A stretch of 64,000 nucleotides of DNA from CADEDV01 sp964596345 (GCA_964596345.1 CAZQSZ010000003.1:496001-560000), one strand, 5' to 3'; positions 43,357-51,013 are shown, counted from the first letter of the stretch. Program-made: numbers and translations. Notes: generated by a model from the sequence alone, not told the origin.

Positions 43357-43374
43357 AGTTGAAAGTTATAAACT
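43357..43374 (+). promoter_or_regulatory. operator copy 3 of the element
   Basis: AGTT-GAA-AGTT-ATA-AACT, ending 6 bases before the transposase ATG. Confidence 0.7.
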
Positions 43375-43380
43375 AAGAAC

Positions 43381-44262
43381 ATGAAAAATAGATACACAAT
43401 AGACCAATTCAGGACAGATTACCCGGATAATGCTGCCTGCCTACATAAACTGTTTACTTTACGGTTTACCGGCCTTATTTGCCCTAAATGTGATGGTGAC
43501 AGGGAATTTACAAGGGTTAAGAATAGAATGTCCTATCAATGCCCTTCATGTAGCTTTCAGGTGTACCCGATGGCCGGAACGATATTTGAAAAATCCCGGA
43601 CACCACTGACACACTGGTTTTATGCCATCTACTTACAAACCACAACCCGGAACGGGGTTGCAGCTAAGGAACTGGAAAGGCAGTTGAATGTATGCTATGA
43701 GACAGCCCTAAGAATGGCACATCAAATTAAAAAGCTGATGGGTAACGATAAGCCGGAAAAACTGACTGGACAGGTAGAAATTGACGAAAGTTATTTTGGT
43801 ATGAAGGTCGCTAACATGACCAAAGGCAAGAGAAAGCAAATGATTGACGAGAACGGCACTGTAAAAGACAATAAGACCGGAGTTATGGCCTTTGTGTCAA
43901 GGGATGGAGAGGTAAGGACTGAAGTTATGCACGGCGGCAAATCGTTCAAGGATAGGGTACGGGATAACGTAGATAAAAGGGCCGTCATTGTTACTGATGG
44001 TCATGCAGGATATGAAGGATTAGATATTGAATATTTGAAGCATGAAGTAATAAACCACCTGCAAGGTGAATATAAGAGGGGAGAATTCCATACCAATACG
44101 GTTGAGGGCTTTTGGTCACAACTAAAAAGAACCATCAAAGGCACTCATATACATTGTGAAGCAAGATATTTACAGTTGTATGCTGATGAAGTGGCTTTTA
44201 GGTATATGAACAGGGATAACCAGGCGGGAATGTTTGAGACTATTTTGCAGAACGTCCTTTAG
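43381..44262 (+). CDS. IS1595 family (ISXO2-like) transposase
   Basis: 293 residues. The N-terminal zinc ribbon has LICPKCDGD and YQCPSCSFQ, followed by TIFEKSRTPLTHWFYAIYLQ and a helical stretch LERQLNVCYETALRMAHQI, the standard opening of the family. The DDE-type core shows VEIDESYFG near residue 134, VIVTDGHAGYEGL near 203 and FHTNTVEGFWSQLKRTIKGTH near 240. These carry the acidic residues and the conserved His-Asn of the ISXO2 domain. Length is normal and the frame is intact, so it is probably active. It moves the element bounded at 42507 and 45411. An overlapping minus-strand frame ends inside its last codons. Confidence 0.93.
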   Translation: MKNRYTIDQFRTDYPDNAACLHKLFTLRFTGLICPKCDGDREFTRVKNRMSYQCPSCSFQVYPMAGTIFEKSRTPLTHWFYAIYLQTTTRNGVAAKELERQLNVCYETALRMAHQIKKLMGNDKPEKLTGQVEIDESYFGMKVANMTKGKRKQMIDENGTVKDNKTGVMAFVSRDGEVRTEVMHGGKSFKDRVRDNVDKRAVIVTDGHAGYEGLDIEYLKHEVINHLQGEYKRGEFHTNTVEGFWSQLKRTIKGTHIHCEARYLQLYADEVAFRYMNRDNQAGMFETILQNVL

Positions 44263-44392
44263 GCTTTGCGGCCTTTTTAATGGCCTTGTCAAATTGCTTT
44301 TTGCCAGCCTCTTTTAACTCTTTCCCTTTTATGAATTGCTCATATCCGGCTGTGAGTTTATCCATTGGGCTTCGTTTATCCCGTGATTTCAT
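44240..44392 (-). CDS. 50-residue basic protein downstream of the RHH gene
   Basis: A short frame from ATG at 44392 to TAG at 44240, 15 bases behind the ribbon-helix-helix gene and overlapping the transposase 3' end by 23 bases on the opposite strand. The product is very rich in Lys (MKSRDKRSPMDKLTAGYEQF at the start, KKQFDKAIKKAAKPKGR near the end). It has no membrane segment. It could be an RNA- or DNA-binding peptide or the partner of the RHH protein; a toxin-antitoxin pair is possible but unproven. Small size lowers the certainty that it is translated. Confidence 0.5.
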   Translation of the reverse strand: MKSRDKRSPMDKLTAGYEQFIKGKELKEAGKKQFDKAIKKAAKPKGRSAK

Positions 44393-44407
44393 GGTATAAA
44401 GTTAATC

Positions 44408-44566
44408 TTATTTTACACCCTTGCTAAAAGCAATTTTTTTTAGTTCTGATCGAATAAAATGGCTGAGTGGTTTATCAGCAGCCGTTGCCAATTTTTCCAA
44501 CGCCTTTCTTAGTTCAGGCTCTAATCTTATAGAAATTTTATCAGCCTTTAATTGCTTAGGTTTCAT
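44408..44566 (-). CDS. ribbon-helix-helix DNA-binding protein
   Basis: 52 residues from ATG 44566; the longer frame from 44629 runs through the operator-like repeat and is rejected. KADKISIRLEPELRKALEKL gives the beta strand and first helix, and DKPLSHFIRSELKKIAF the second, the pattern of Arc/CopG-type repressors. These bind as dimers to palindromic DNA and often regulate their own operon. An inverted repeat TGTCCTAC / GTCGGACA lies at 44583-44611, directly upstream. It is followed by the 50-residue basic protein, as antitoxin genes often are by their partner. Confidence 0.75.
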   Translation of the reverse strand: MKPKQLKADKISIRLEPELRKALEKLATAADKPLSHFIRSELKKIAFSKGVK

Positions 44567-44582
44567 ATATATAAAAATATTT

Positions 44583-44611
44583 TGTCCTACATTAGCGGAC
44601 TTTGTCGGACA
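44583..44611 (-). promoter_or_regulatory. inverted-repeat operator candidate of the RHH gene
   Basis: TGTCCTAC (44583-44590) and GTCGGACA (44604-44611), 7 of 8 positions symmetrical, 17 bases before the RHH start codon. Confidence 0.5.
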
Positions 44612-44662
44612 TTTTATTTGCTGAAACAAAATATAAATATATCTTTGTTATACAAAACAGAA

Positions 44663-44690
44663 AGGGTGTACAACTTTCGTTATACACCCT
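44663..44690 (-). terminator. terminator after the tRNA-like gene
   Basis: AGGGTGTA / TACACCCT, perfect 8-bp arms and a 12-base loop, followed on the minus strand by TTCTGTTTTG. It separates the tRNA-like gene from the RHH gene. Confidence 0.6.
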
Positions 44691-44726
44691 CCACGCCTGT
44701 AGCATGTTTCTGTTTTGACTTTTAGA

Positions 44727-44797
44727 AGTGCTGATGGGAGTCGAACCCATATCCCGGCTTTAGGTTAGCCGGATTCTATCCCTTGAACTACAGCACA
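44727..44797 (-). tRNA. tRNA-like gene, CCT (Arg) anticodon loop, atypical
   Basis: 71 bases folding as a cloverleaf. The acceptor stem is GTGCTG / CAGCAC (6 pairs plus a T-T mismatch at the end). T8-A9 follow, then D stem GTTC / GAAT with a GG-containing loop. The anticodon stem is CGGCT / AGCCG with loop AACCTAA, and the T stem ATGGG / CCCAT has loop TTCGACT. The loop places CCT at the anticodon (Arg, AGG), but position 33 is A instead of the almost universal T. CCA is not encoded. It lies inside the mobile element between two minus-strand genes with its own terminator. It may be a divergent functional tRNA, a decoy or a pseudo-tRNA. Confidence 0.6.
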
Positions 44798-44811
44798 TGC
44801 CAAAAAATTTT

Positions 44812-44831
44812 AAGCCCCCGCAACGGGGCTT
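44812..44831 (-). terminator. terminator of the 44833 gene
   Basis: AAGCCCC / GGGGCTT directly behind the stop codon at 44833, followed on the minus strand by AAAATTTTTTGG. The stem also has T bases on the plus side. Confidence 0.65.
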
Positions 44832-44832
44832 T

Positions 44833-45258
44833 TTATTTAAGTCCATATTTATACTTTCTACCACTTTGGCCGACCTTTTTTATCTTCCCGGCCCGCAATA
44901 ATTTTGAAAGATAGAAAGCTACCGCCGCTATAGTTCTTTCTTCATTTAATGATGGGTCAATAGATAGCATTTTTTTTACTACATCAGCAGCATACCCTTC
45001 ACCTAACTGATTTAGTACATACAAACATTTATCCTCCCACGTAAAATTTATATCATATTTGTCGGTTATACTTTCAGACGCTGATGATCCGAGTTCTATA
45101 ACTCCCTGTGCAGACCCGTACATACTAAGTAAAGCGTCTATCATCACAAGGCGTGATCTTAGGCTTTTTTCTTTAGCAATCATTTCCTCAAAATCTTTCA
45201 GTTCCCCCAGAATTTTACCTTTTTCCGTTTTCAGTTCTTTTATGAGTATATCATTCAT
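44833..45258 (-). CDS. coiled-coil / winged-helix protein 2 of the mobile element
   Basis: 141 residues from ATG at 45258; a longer frame from 45321 adds a hydrophobic tail that reads AT-rich spacer and is rejected. Residues 1-50 form a coiled coil (NDILIKELKTEKGKILGELK, DFEEMIAKEKSLRSRL). A Ser-rich linker follows. Residues about 75-140 look like a winged helix: TWEDKCLYVLNQLGEGYAAD, then RTIAAVAFYLSKLLRAGKIKKV and the wing GQSGRKYKYGLK. The design repeats that of the 42593 protein at the other end of the element. The function is unknown. A terminator follows at once. Confidence 0.75.
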   Translation of the reverse strand: MNDILIKELKTEKGKILGELKDFEEMIAKEKSLRSRLVMIDALLSMYGSAQGVIELGSSASESITDKYDINFTWEDKCLYVLNQLGEGYAADVVKKMLSIDPSLNEERTIAAVAFYLSKLLRAGKIKKVGQSGRKYKYGLK

Positions 45259-45384
45259 TCTTTCATATTTATAACAAAGGTAAACGAAACAACATAATAA
45301 AAAAAATAAAAAATGAAACAACTTACAATAATAGGAAATAAAAATTATTTTTTAATGTAAGTCCTTGATTTTAATCAATTTATT

Positions 45385-45411
45385 TACTTGTGCTTAGACC
45401 CGATATATACC
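45385..45411 (-). repeat. right terminal inverted repeat
   Basis: Read inward on the minus strand it starts GGTATATATCGGGTC, the counterpart of the left end at 42507. Confidence 0.8.
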
Positions 45412-45419
45412 AACGGTAA
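45412..45419. repeat. target-site duplication, right copy
   Basis: AACGGTAA, identical to 42499-42506. Confidence 0.85.
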
Positions 45420-45438
45420 ACACTTAGTGCTGAAACAA

Positions 45439-45466
45439 AATGGTCTGCCCTTACAGGCAGACCATT
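45439..45466 (-). terminator. terminator of the 45491 gene
   Basis: AATGGTCTGCC / GGCAGACCATT, perfect 11-bp arms, followed on the minus strand by TTGTTTC. It belongs to the flanking chromosome, 20 bases outside the element. Confidence 0.8.
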
Positions 45467-45490
45467 AATATGTGGATACTCTTTACTTAT

Positions 45491-45979
45491 CTATTTCCCG
45501 AAAGTGAACCTCGCGGTAAAACCTACCGCTGCCGGTTCAAAGTTGATATCGCTGACCAGGTTTAGTTCCGGTTTCCAGTCTAAAGAAAGATTGAGGGGGA
45601 TATTAGCAAATTTATAGTCGAGCCCCAGCACACCCATTGCTCCAAAACTGGGATCTGTTTCGTTTTTGGCGGTATTAGGATTGTACGATTTGATAAAACC
45701 AAGATAGGCACCGCCACCATAGAACCACTTGATTCCGGATTCACCCACGGGTTTATGAATTTCTGCCAATGCTCCTAAGGCCAGCGGATCTCCAAATGAT
45801 AATAACCCTTCAATGGCTACTTTATCGTTGAGAAAATGTTTGATAGAAATGGAATTATTAACGATGGCCTGGCTGCTGCTGAGCCGTACACCCAACGCTG
45901 TTTTATAATCCTGTGCGGAAGATTTGTTCGCTATGGCGAATACAGCAAACAGTAAAAAGATGGCGGATACCTTTTTCAT
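45491..45979 (-). CDS. small outer-membrane beta-barrel-like protein
   Basis: 162 residues. The signal peptide ends near residue 22 (FAIANKSSAQ). The mature part consists of alternating strands with Gly and aromatic residues (ALGVRLSSSQAIVNNSISIKH, KWFYGGGAYLGFIKS, NLSLDWKPELNL) and ends in FTARFTFGK, as in eight-strand OmpA/OmpW-like barrels. The function is unknown; such proteins often serve as porins or surface structure. It stands alone and ends in a strong terminator. Confidence 0.75.
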   Translation of the reverse strand: MKKVSAIFLLFAVFAIANKSSAQDYKTALGVRLSSSQAIVNNSISIKHFLNDKVAIEGLLSFGDPLALGALAEIHKPVGESGIKWFYGGGAYLGFIKSYNPNTAKNETDPSFGAMGVLGLDYKFANIPLNLSLDWKPELNLVSDINFEPAAVGFTARFTFGK

Positions 45980-46131
45980 GGTAGTTATTTAATTAGTAAT
46001 AAAAATGAAATGTCCTTATGCAATAAAACCGTCATGCATAGAACGAAAAATGATGCCTGCAAGTCTAAAGGAAATGTGAAGAATGAAGGAGGATGCCGGA
46101 TGTAAGAAATCAGATGTCTGATTTTATTCTC

Positions 46132-47772
46132 TTATTCGAACAATTCGAATTTTGTCTTGGGTCTTCTTGCTTCCAGCCATTGAAAGTTTTCCAGCCGCAT
46201 TTCAGAAGGGCTCTTTTGGCGGATGGGCCAGAGGGTGCCGGTGACCTGGCTGCGGAAAACAACTTTATGCAATTCCTGGTTTTTAAAATAGATATCCATG
46301 ATATCGCATTTCGATTCATTGATGCCGGTATAAGCACTGTCCTCGTCCTGGATATAATAGATACATTCCGCAGATCCTCTTGCCCGTACCGAATCAATAT
46401 TCCCATCAATGAACCAGCCATCCATCCGGGAAGATTTGATCTGGTTATAAACTTCCGGATCCATTTTATTGACAAGGAAACTATGATCAATCACCTGGAA
46501 CCGTTCTGCTTTTTTATTTTTTGTAAAAAGATAAAGCGTATCACCCGTTACCTGGCTTTCTTTGGCCCATACCACCGGGTTATCATACATCCGGAAAACA
46601 GAATCTTTAAAAGAATAAAACAGGCTGTCGCAAACAGCTTGCAGGGAATCGGAGAAAACACGGACGTTCCGGTAGGCTTCAAAATAGCGGTTGGTGCTGT
46701 CTTTTACTTTTTCTGCATTTACCACTTTCACACCTTTTACCGTGTCTTTTACTAATGAATCTTTCACACCATAGAGATCAGTAAGCCGTGCAGAAAATAA
46801 AGTATCCGCAGTTATATATATGGAATCATTTTCCTGTTTGATGATCATTAATGGTTTCTTCGTGGCCAGTATGGCATCTGTTTTTGAGTTCTGGTAAATG
46901 ACACCGGCAAGTATAGTGGTGCCCTGTGCCGTATCCCGAATGATCGCATTACCTTCCACCTGGCGGATACCGGTACTGTCGTCAATAGCCACTTTGATCC
47001 CTGTAATTGTTACAGCACCATCTTTTATGACCGGGTTTCTCCCGAACTCTGCTTTACCGGATTTTAGGTTATAAAAGCCGTCTTTGGTTTGGATCGTTTT
47101 GCCGGCACTGTCTTTTATAAAGGTTTCCGCAATAAAACGGGCAATACCATTATCCGTATTATACAAAAGCGAATCGGTCTTCAGGAAATACTTTGGGTCT
47201 TTCAGTTCCACATTCTGTTTAAAATAGACATCTTTCAGGTCGGTATAATAATAGCCTTCCTTGCTGGTGAGTGTGGTATTACCATTAACTACTTTACCAC
47301 CATGTTTATAGATACCGATCTTGGTCTCCATATCATATTCCAGGTCGGGAGTGGTGAGGGTACCTTTGCCATCGGTGAGTTTGACTGCACCGTCCAAATA
47401 AGCCAATTTCTTTTTAGTAAGATAGAGCAGGTGATTGGCATATACATTCGTGGTGTCTGCATCATTGATATGTACATTGCCCCAGGCTTCAAATGTATTG
47501 GTATTGCTGTTGATGACACAGCTGTCGCACCAGAAATAGCTGGTACCTTGTTTCAGTTTCACTTTACCCGCCAGTATCTGCAGTTGCGTGGAGTCGTTCA
47601 CTTTCCGCATCTCCAGTTTTTTGGCTTCCAGTATTTCGACAGTGATGAGGGTATCTTCTGCAGCCGTCGTATTGGTCTTGGGGGCCAGAATGGGCTCCTG
47701 TGCTGATAACAACATAAAGCCTGTTAACAGCCATACAAAAAGAAAGGAGCAAATAATTTTTTTGTAGTTCAT
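46132..47772 (-). CDS. OstA/LptA-like organic-solvent-tolerance protein
   Basis: 546 residues. Signal peptide to about residue 25. The next 350 residues repeat the OstA beta-jellyroll pattern: LEMRKVNDSTQLQILAGKVKLKQG near 55, CVINSNTNTFEAWGNVHIND near 86, and KTDSLLYNTDNGIARFIAET near 198. In the LPS export pathway, proteins of this fold form the periplasmic bridge that carries LPS to LptD. It is much longer than E. coli LptA (185 residues), with several jellyroll segments and a C-terminal tail. It starts three bases behind the MlaD-like gene and is in one cluster with LptD at 51014. Confidence 0.85.
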   Translation of the reverse strand: MNYKKIICSFLFVWLLTGFMLLSAQEPILAPKTNTTAAEDTLITVEILEAKKLEMRKVNDSTQLQILAGKVKLKQGTSYFWCDSCVINSNTNTFEAWGNVHINDADTTNVYANHLLYLTKKKLAYLDGAVKLTDGKGTLTTPDLEYDMETKIGIYKHGGKVVNGNTTLTSKEGYYYTDLKDVYFKQNVELKDPKYFLKTDSLLYNTDNGIARFIAETFIKDSAGKTIQTKDGFYNLKSGKAEFGRNPVIKDGAVTITGIKVAIDDSTGIRQVEGNAIIRDTAQGTTILAGVIYQNSKTDAILATKKPLMIIKQENDSIYITADTLFSARLTDLYGVKDSLVKDTVKGVKVVNAEKVKDSTNRYFEAYRNVRVFSDSLQAVCDSLFYSFKDSVFRMYDNPVVWAKESQVTGDTLYLFTKNKKAERFQVIDHSFLVNKMDPEVYNQIKSSRMDGWFIDGNIDSVRARGSAECIYYIQDEDSAYTGINESKCDIMDIYFKNQELHKVVFRSQVTGTLWPIRQKSPSEMRLENFQWLEARRPKTKFELFE

Positions 47773-47775
47773 TCG

Positions 47776-48768
47776 TCAATTGCCTCCGGCGGCAACGGTA
47801 TCTTTTTTCGCTGGCGAAGTTAACGGGCCGGTTTTATCTTTTTTGCCAAAGACGGAAATATTAACGTAGCGTTTGGGGTGGGCACGAAGATCATCCATTA
47901 ATATTTCGGCGCTCAGTATTGCATCATTGAGTTTATTATAAAGCTGCTTGTCATTGACCAGGGCTCCCAGTGTTCCGTCCTTGCTGTTCATTTTGGCGAC
48001 TACGCCTTTTAATTGTGAGATGGCAGCATTCAGTGTATCAATTGTGGGCTGTATTTCCAAGTTGGCAAATTTCTCCGTAGCTCTTTTTGCATTACTGATA
48101 GTGGCGGTGATACTGTCATTATTCTTTTTCAGGTTTTCTGTAATGGAATTTACATTATTCAGTGATTGTGCCAGCGGACCATTCTTGTCATCAATCATCT
48201 TATTCAATGAACTACTGGCCTGGTCCAGGTTGGCAAAGGTTTGCTGAAGATGTGCCCTGGTCTGGGCATTTAATACACTGTTCACTGCACCCAGTGTTCT
48301 TTTTAGTGAATCAAGCACATCCCTTACCTTGCCGAGTGTGGGAGTCAGTTGCGCCTTCACATCATCCAAAATACCGGAATCGATCCTTGTTTTGAGTGTG
48401 TCTCCCGGTTGAAGGTATTCTGTGGATACGCCTTTTTCAATGACGACGGTGGAAGTTCCGAGCAACGAAGAAGAAATATAGCCTTTGGAGTCTTTGGGAA
48501 TATTTACATCAGCCGTAAGATTGATCGTAGCCACGGTTGCCGACAGGTCTTTATCTTTCACATTCAGGTCATACACTTTACCAATCACATAGCCGTTGAT
48601 CTTAACCTCGTTCGATTTGGCCAAGGTACCCAGTTCAGTAAACTCCATATAGATCTTATCACTGCGGTTGAAAAGATCTTTTCCTTTCAGGAAATTAAAA
48701 CCGATGATCAATAGGGTAAGGGCGGTGATGGATAATATACCTACTTTGGTTTCGTTGCTGATCTTCAT
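47776..48768 (-). CDS. MlaD/MCE-domain lipid transport protein
   Basis: 330 residues. One N-terminal membrane helix (residues about 10-27, VGILSITALTLLIIGFNFLKG), then the MCE domain: IYMEFTELGTLAKSNEVKINGYVIGKV near 40 and KGYISSSLLGTSTVVIEKG near 97. A long helical segment of about 150 residues with NSVLNAQTRAHLQQTFANLD follows, forming the needle or coiled part. Proteins of this type carry phospholipids between the membranes. No MlaE or MlaF gene is in the window. It is transcribed together with the OstA-like gene, three bases downstream. Confidence 0.88.
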   Translation of the reverse strand: MKISNETKVGILSITALTLLIIGFNFLKGKDLFNRSDKIYMEFTELGTLAKSNEVKINGYVIGKVYDLNVKDKDLSATVATINLTADVNIPKDSKGYISSSLLGTSTVVIEKGVSTEYLQPGDTLKTRIDSGILDDVKAQLTPTLGKVRDVLDSLKRTLGAVNSVLNAQTRAHLQQTFANLDQASSSLNKMIDDKNGPLAQSLNNVNSITENLKKNNDSITATISNAKRATEKFANLEIQPTIDTLNAAISQLKGVVAKMNSKDGTLGALVNDKQLYNKLNDAILSAEILMDDLRAHPKRYVNISVFGKKDKTGPLTSPAKKDTVAAGGN

Positions 48769-48873
48769 TTAGTTATTTTTTCCTTGATACCGGCCACCAA
48801 ATTAGCTAATTATTTTTAAACGACTGAAAGCAGCAGGGGCTATAAAATAGGCGAACATCAGTTCGCCTGCCGG

Positions 48874-49845
48874 TTAAAATGCCTTTTTCTCCTCCGCTTC
48901 CGGTTCTTTCGCCTTCCCTTCAATATTATGAATGTATATGCGCAGGGCATTGACAATATTGGTGACGATAGCATCCTGGCCTGCTTCGCTGTTCATATAG
49001 TCTTCCTCCTGTTTATTGGTAATAAAACCGATTTCGATAAGAATGCTGGGCATACCGGTAGCCTGCAACACCCAGATGCCTTTATCATTCCGTTGTTTTA
49101 CACCGCGGCTCACCCTTCCTGAATCCACGAACTGTTTTTCCACCAGGGTGGCAAGGTTCATGCTTTTGCGGAAATAATTCAATGTATAGATCAGCATCCT
49201 TGCTTTTTCGGCTGGGTCGGAGGGATCAGGCAATTCGATCGTGGAAGTGGAATCTATCTCACCATAATATTCGGTGATATGGGACATCGAATTCACTTTT
49301 GCATCGTTTTTATTCACGGCCCAGATATAGGTCTCTGTACCTTTTACCTGGTTTTCGATCCAGTACGTCTCGTATACCGGTTTTTTATACGCTTTGGTCA
49401 CCCACTTTTTTTTCACCTTCACTTTTTTGGTGGCATTCACATAATGGGAGACCCGTTGCCCATACCAGCCACCCGCTTTTTTGCCGGCTGAATTGCAATG
49501 GACCGCAATGAACAGGTCGCCCCCGGAAGAATTGGCGAGGTCAGCCCTGTATTTCAAGGCAGCATCTTTATTCGGCTTATTGCCGGGCAGCACATCTGTT
49601 GTCCGGGTGAATATTTGTTTGATCTCCGGGAATTCTTTTTCAATGGCTTTGCCCAGTTTAAGGGAAACGGCCAGGGCAATATCAGCTTCTGTGGAATAAG
49701 TGCCGGGTGCGCCGGGATCCAATCCTCCATGCCCCGGATCAATGACGATGGTATTGATCTTTTTCCGGGGCGGATCCTGTGCAAGGCAAACGGATTGTGT
49801 AACCAGGGCTGCAATAATTAAAAAAGAAAAACATATTCTCATCAT
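48874..49845 (-). CDS. N-acetylmuramoyl-L-alanine amidase 1
   Basis: 323 residues. Signal peptide to about residue 22. Amidase_3 domain: IVIDPGHGGLDPGAPG near 34 with the first zinc His, the catalytic Glu in YSTEADIAL, AVHCNSAGKKAGGW near 114 with the second zinc His, and the C-terminal catalytic Glu in MPSILIEIGFITNKQEEDYM. An insert of Lys-rich sequence (KKVKVKKKWVTKAYKKP) after residue 138 is shared with the next amidase. It removes stem peptides from peptidoglycan in the periplasm. Tandem paralogue of the gene at 49901. Confidence 0.93.
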   Translation of the reverse strand: MMRICFSFLIIAALVTQSVCLAQDPPRKKINTIVIDPGHGGLDPGAPGTYSTEADIALAVSLKLGKAIEKEFPEIKQIFTRTTDVLPGNKPNKDAALKYRADLANSSGGDLFIAVHCNSAGKKAGGWYGQRVSHYVNATKKVKVKKKWVTKAYKKPVYETYWIENQVKGTETYIWAVNKNDAKVNSMSHITEYYGEIDSTSTIELPDPSDPAEKARMLIYTLNYFRKSMNLATLVEKQFVDSGRVSRGVKQRNDKGIWVLQATGMPSILIEIGFITNKQEEDYMNSEAGQDAIVTNIVNALRIYIHNIEGKAKEPEAEEKKAF

Positions 49846-49900
49846 GAAAGAACCGGGTTAGGTGAACAAATGGGTCGCCTGTAAAATTAAGTGCTGAAAT

Positions 49901-50914
49901 TTAAAAACCCTTCCGCTGTTTTTCTTTTTTGTCTACGGCATCCAGCATTGCTTTTGTATTGGCAGCACTGGCTGCATTATTATCGGTATCCTGGTAGTTC
50001 TGTTGTTTTTCCAGCCAGGCGATATAATTTTTTACGGCACGGGTGATGCATTCGGCCAGCTCTTTCTGGCCTGCTTTACTGTTCAGGTAATCCTCTTCTT
50101 CCCGGTTGGTGATATAACCGGTTTCAACCAATATACTGGGCATAGCTGTGGCCTGCAATACCCAGATACCAACTCCCCGCTGCCGTACATCACGGTCTAT
50201 ACGGCCGATCCTGGCAAATTCATCCTGTACAAAACCAGCCAGTGTGGCACTGCGTTTAAAATACTGTTTTGTTTTTAATAAGGATAAAGCGATAAACTCT
50301 GGTGAGTTGGGGTCAATGGGTCCGTAGTTGCTTTCAAAGTTATCTTCCGCCAGCATCGGTGCATTTTCCCGCATGGCTACTTCCTTATCTTCATTTTTAT
50401 GGGCACCCCAGATATAGGTTTCGGTGCCTTTGGCGGGACTTGGTGTTGTCCAGGTGCGGTACTGTGGTACTTTCCGGGTTACTTTTTTTCTTTTCTTCCC
50501 TTTACCCACATAGGAAGTGACGGTTTTATATCCTGTTCTTTCCGAATGACGTTTGGGAGGTGCTGCATTTACATGGATACACAAAAAAAGATCGCCTTTA
50601 TTGTTGTTGGCAAAATTAGCCCGGGTATGCAGGGCCGGGTAAGTGTCGGTTGTTCTTGTCATCAGCAGTTTTACATCCGGCAATTCTTTGGACATGATCT
50701 CCTGCACTTTTAAGGATACATCCAGGCAAATATCTTTTTCATACGAGTAAGATCCTTTGGCACCTGCATCAGTGCCACCATGCCCGGCATCAATCACGAT
50801 GGTTTTGACCACCCGTTGTTTCTTTAAGGTGCCTGTATTTTCAGTTGAAGAGAAAGAGAACAGCGAAATACTGAATGCTGCAATAACAAAAAAGGCGAGG
50901 GTTCGTCTGATCAT
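49901..50914 (-). CDS. N-acetylmuramoyl-L-alanine amidase 2
   Basis: 337 residues. Signal-like N-terminus (FFVIAAFSISLFSFSS). Same fold as amidase 1: IVIDAGHGGTDAGAKG near 40, catalytic Glu in YSYEKDICL, IHVNAAPPKRHSE near 118 and MPSILVETGYITNREEEDYL. The same Lys-rich insert occurs (GKGKKRKKVTRKVPQ). The C-terminal tail is longer and polar. The two amidases lie in tandem 55 bases apart and probably arose by duplication. Their genes stand between the lipid-transport genes and divergent lptD, a typical Bacteroidota layout. Confidence 0.93.
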   Translation of the reverse strand: MIRRTLAFFVIAAFSISLFSFSSTENTGTLKKQRVVKTIVIDAGHGGTDAGAKGSYSYEKDICLDVSLKVQEIMSKELPDVKLLMTRTTDTYPALHTRANFANNNKGDLFLCIHVNAAPPKRHSERTGYKTVTSYVGKGKKRKKVTRKVPQYRTWTTPSPAKGTETYIWGAHKNEDKEVAMRENAPMLAEDNFESNYGPIDPNSPEFIALSLLKTKQYFKRSATLAGFVQDEFARIGRIDRDVRQRGVGIWVLQATAMPSILVETGYITNREEEDYLNSKAGQKELAECITRAVKNYIAWLEKQQNYQDTDNNAASAANTKAMLDAVDKKEKQRKGF

Positions 50915-50995
50915 GGCTTTTCTTTTTTTTAATAGGTTCCCGGAATCTTCACAAAATGTTTAGGCTTGTCCATAGGTGGCGGATGGATAATAATT

Positions 50996-51003
50996 TACAT
51001 TTG
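50996..51003 (+). promoter_or_regulatory. -7 box of lptD
   Basis: TACATTTG, ending 10 bases before the ATG at 51014. It rules out the upstream in-frame start at 50966 and implies a very short mRNA leader. Confidence 0.5.
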
Positions 51004-51013
51004 CTGCTACCGT

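Larger units (their letters stand above)
42507..45411. mobile_element. IS1595/ISXO2-type composite element with cargo genes
   Basis: 2,905 bp bounded by imperfect 27-bp terminal inverted repeats (both read GGT, three variable bases, TATCGGGTC, then a match at CACAA) and an exact 8-bp direct duplication AACGGTAA on both sides. Inside are, on the plus strand, a coiled-coil/winged-helix protein (42593), a small HTH protein (43140) and the transposase (43381). On the minus strand it holds a 50-residue basic protein (44240), a ribbon-helix-helix protein (44408), a tRNA-like gene (44727) and a second coiled-coil/winged-helix protein (44833). It is visibly AT-richer than the flanks. The intact duplication suggests a recent insertion. 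It sits between deoR and an outer-membrane protein gene and breaks neither. Confidence 0.85.

Noticed and set aside
42507..45411. Element as an integrative element that targets a tRNA
   Set aside because: The tRNA-like gene lies inside the element, not at an end, the flanks show an 8-bp transposase-type duplication, and there is no tyrosine recombinase.
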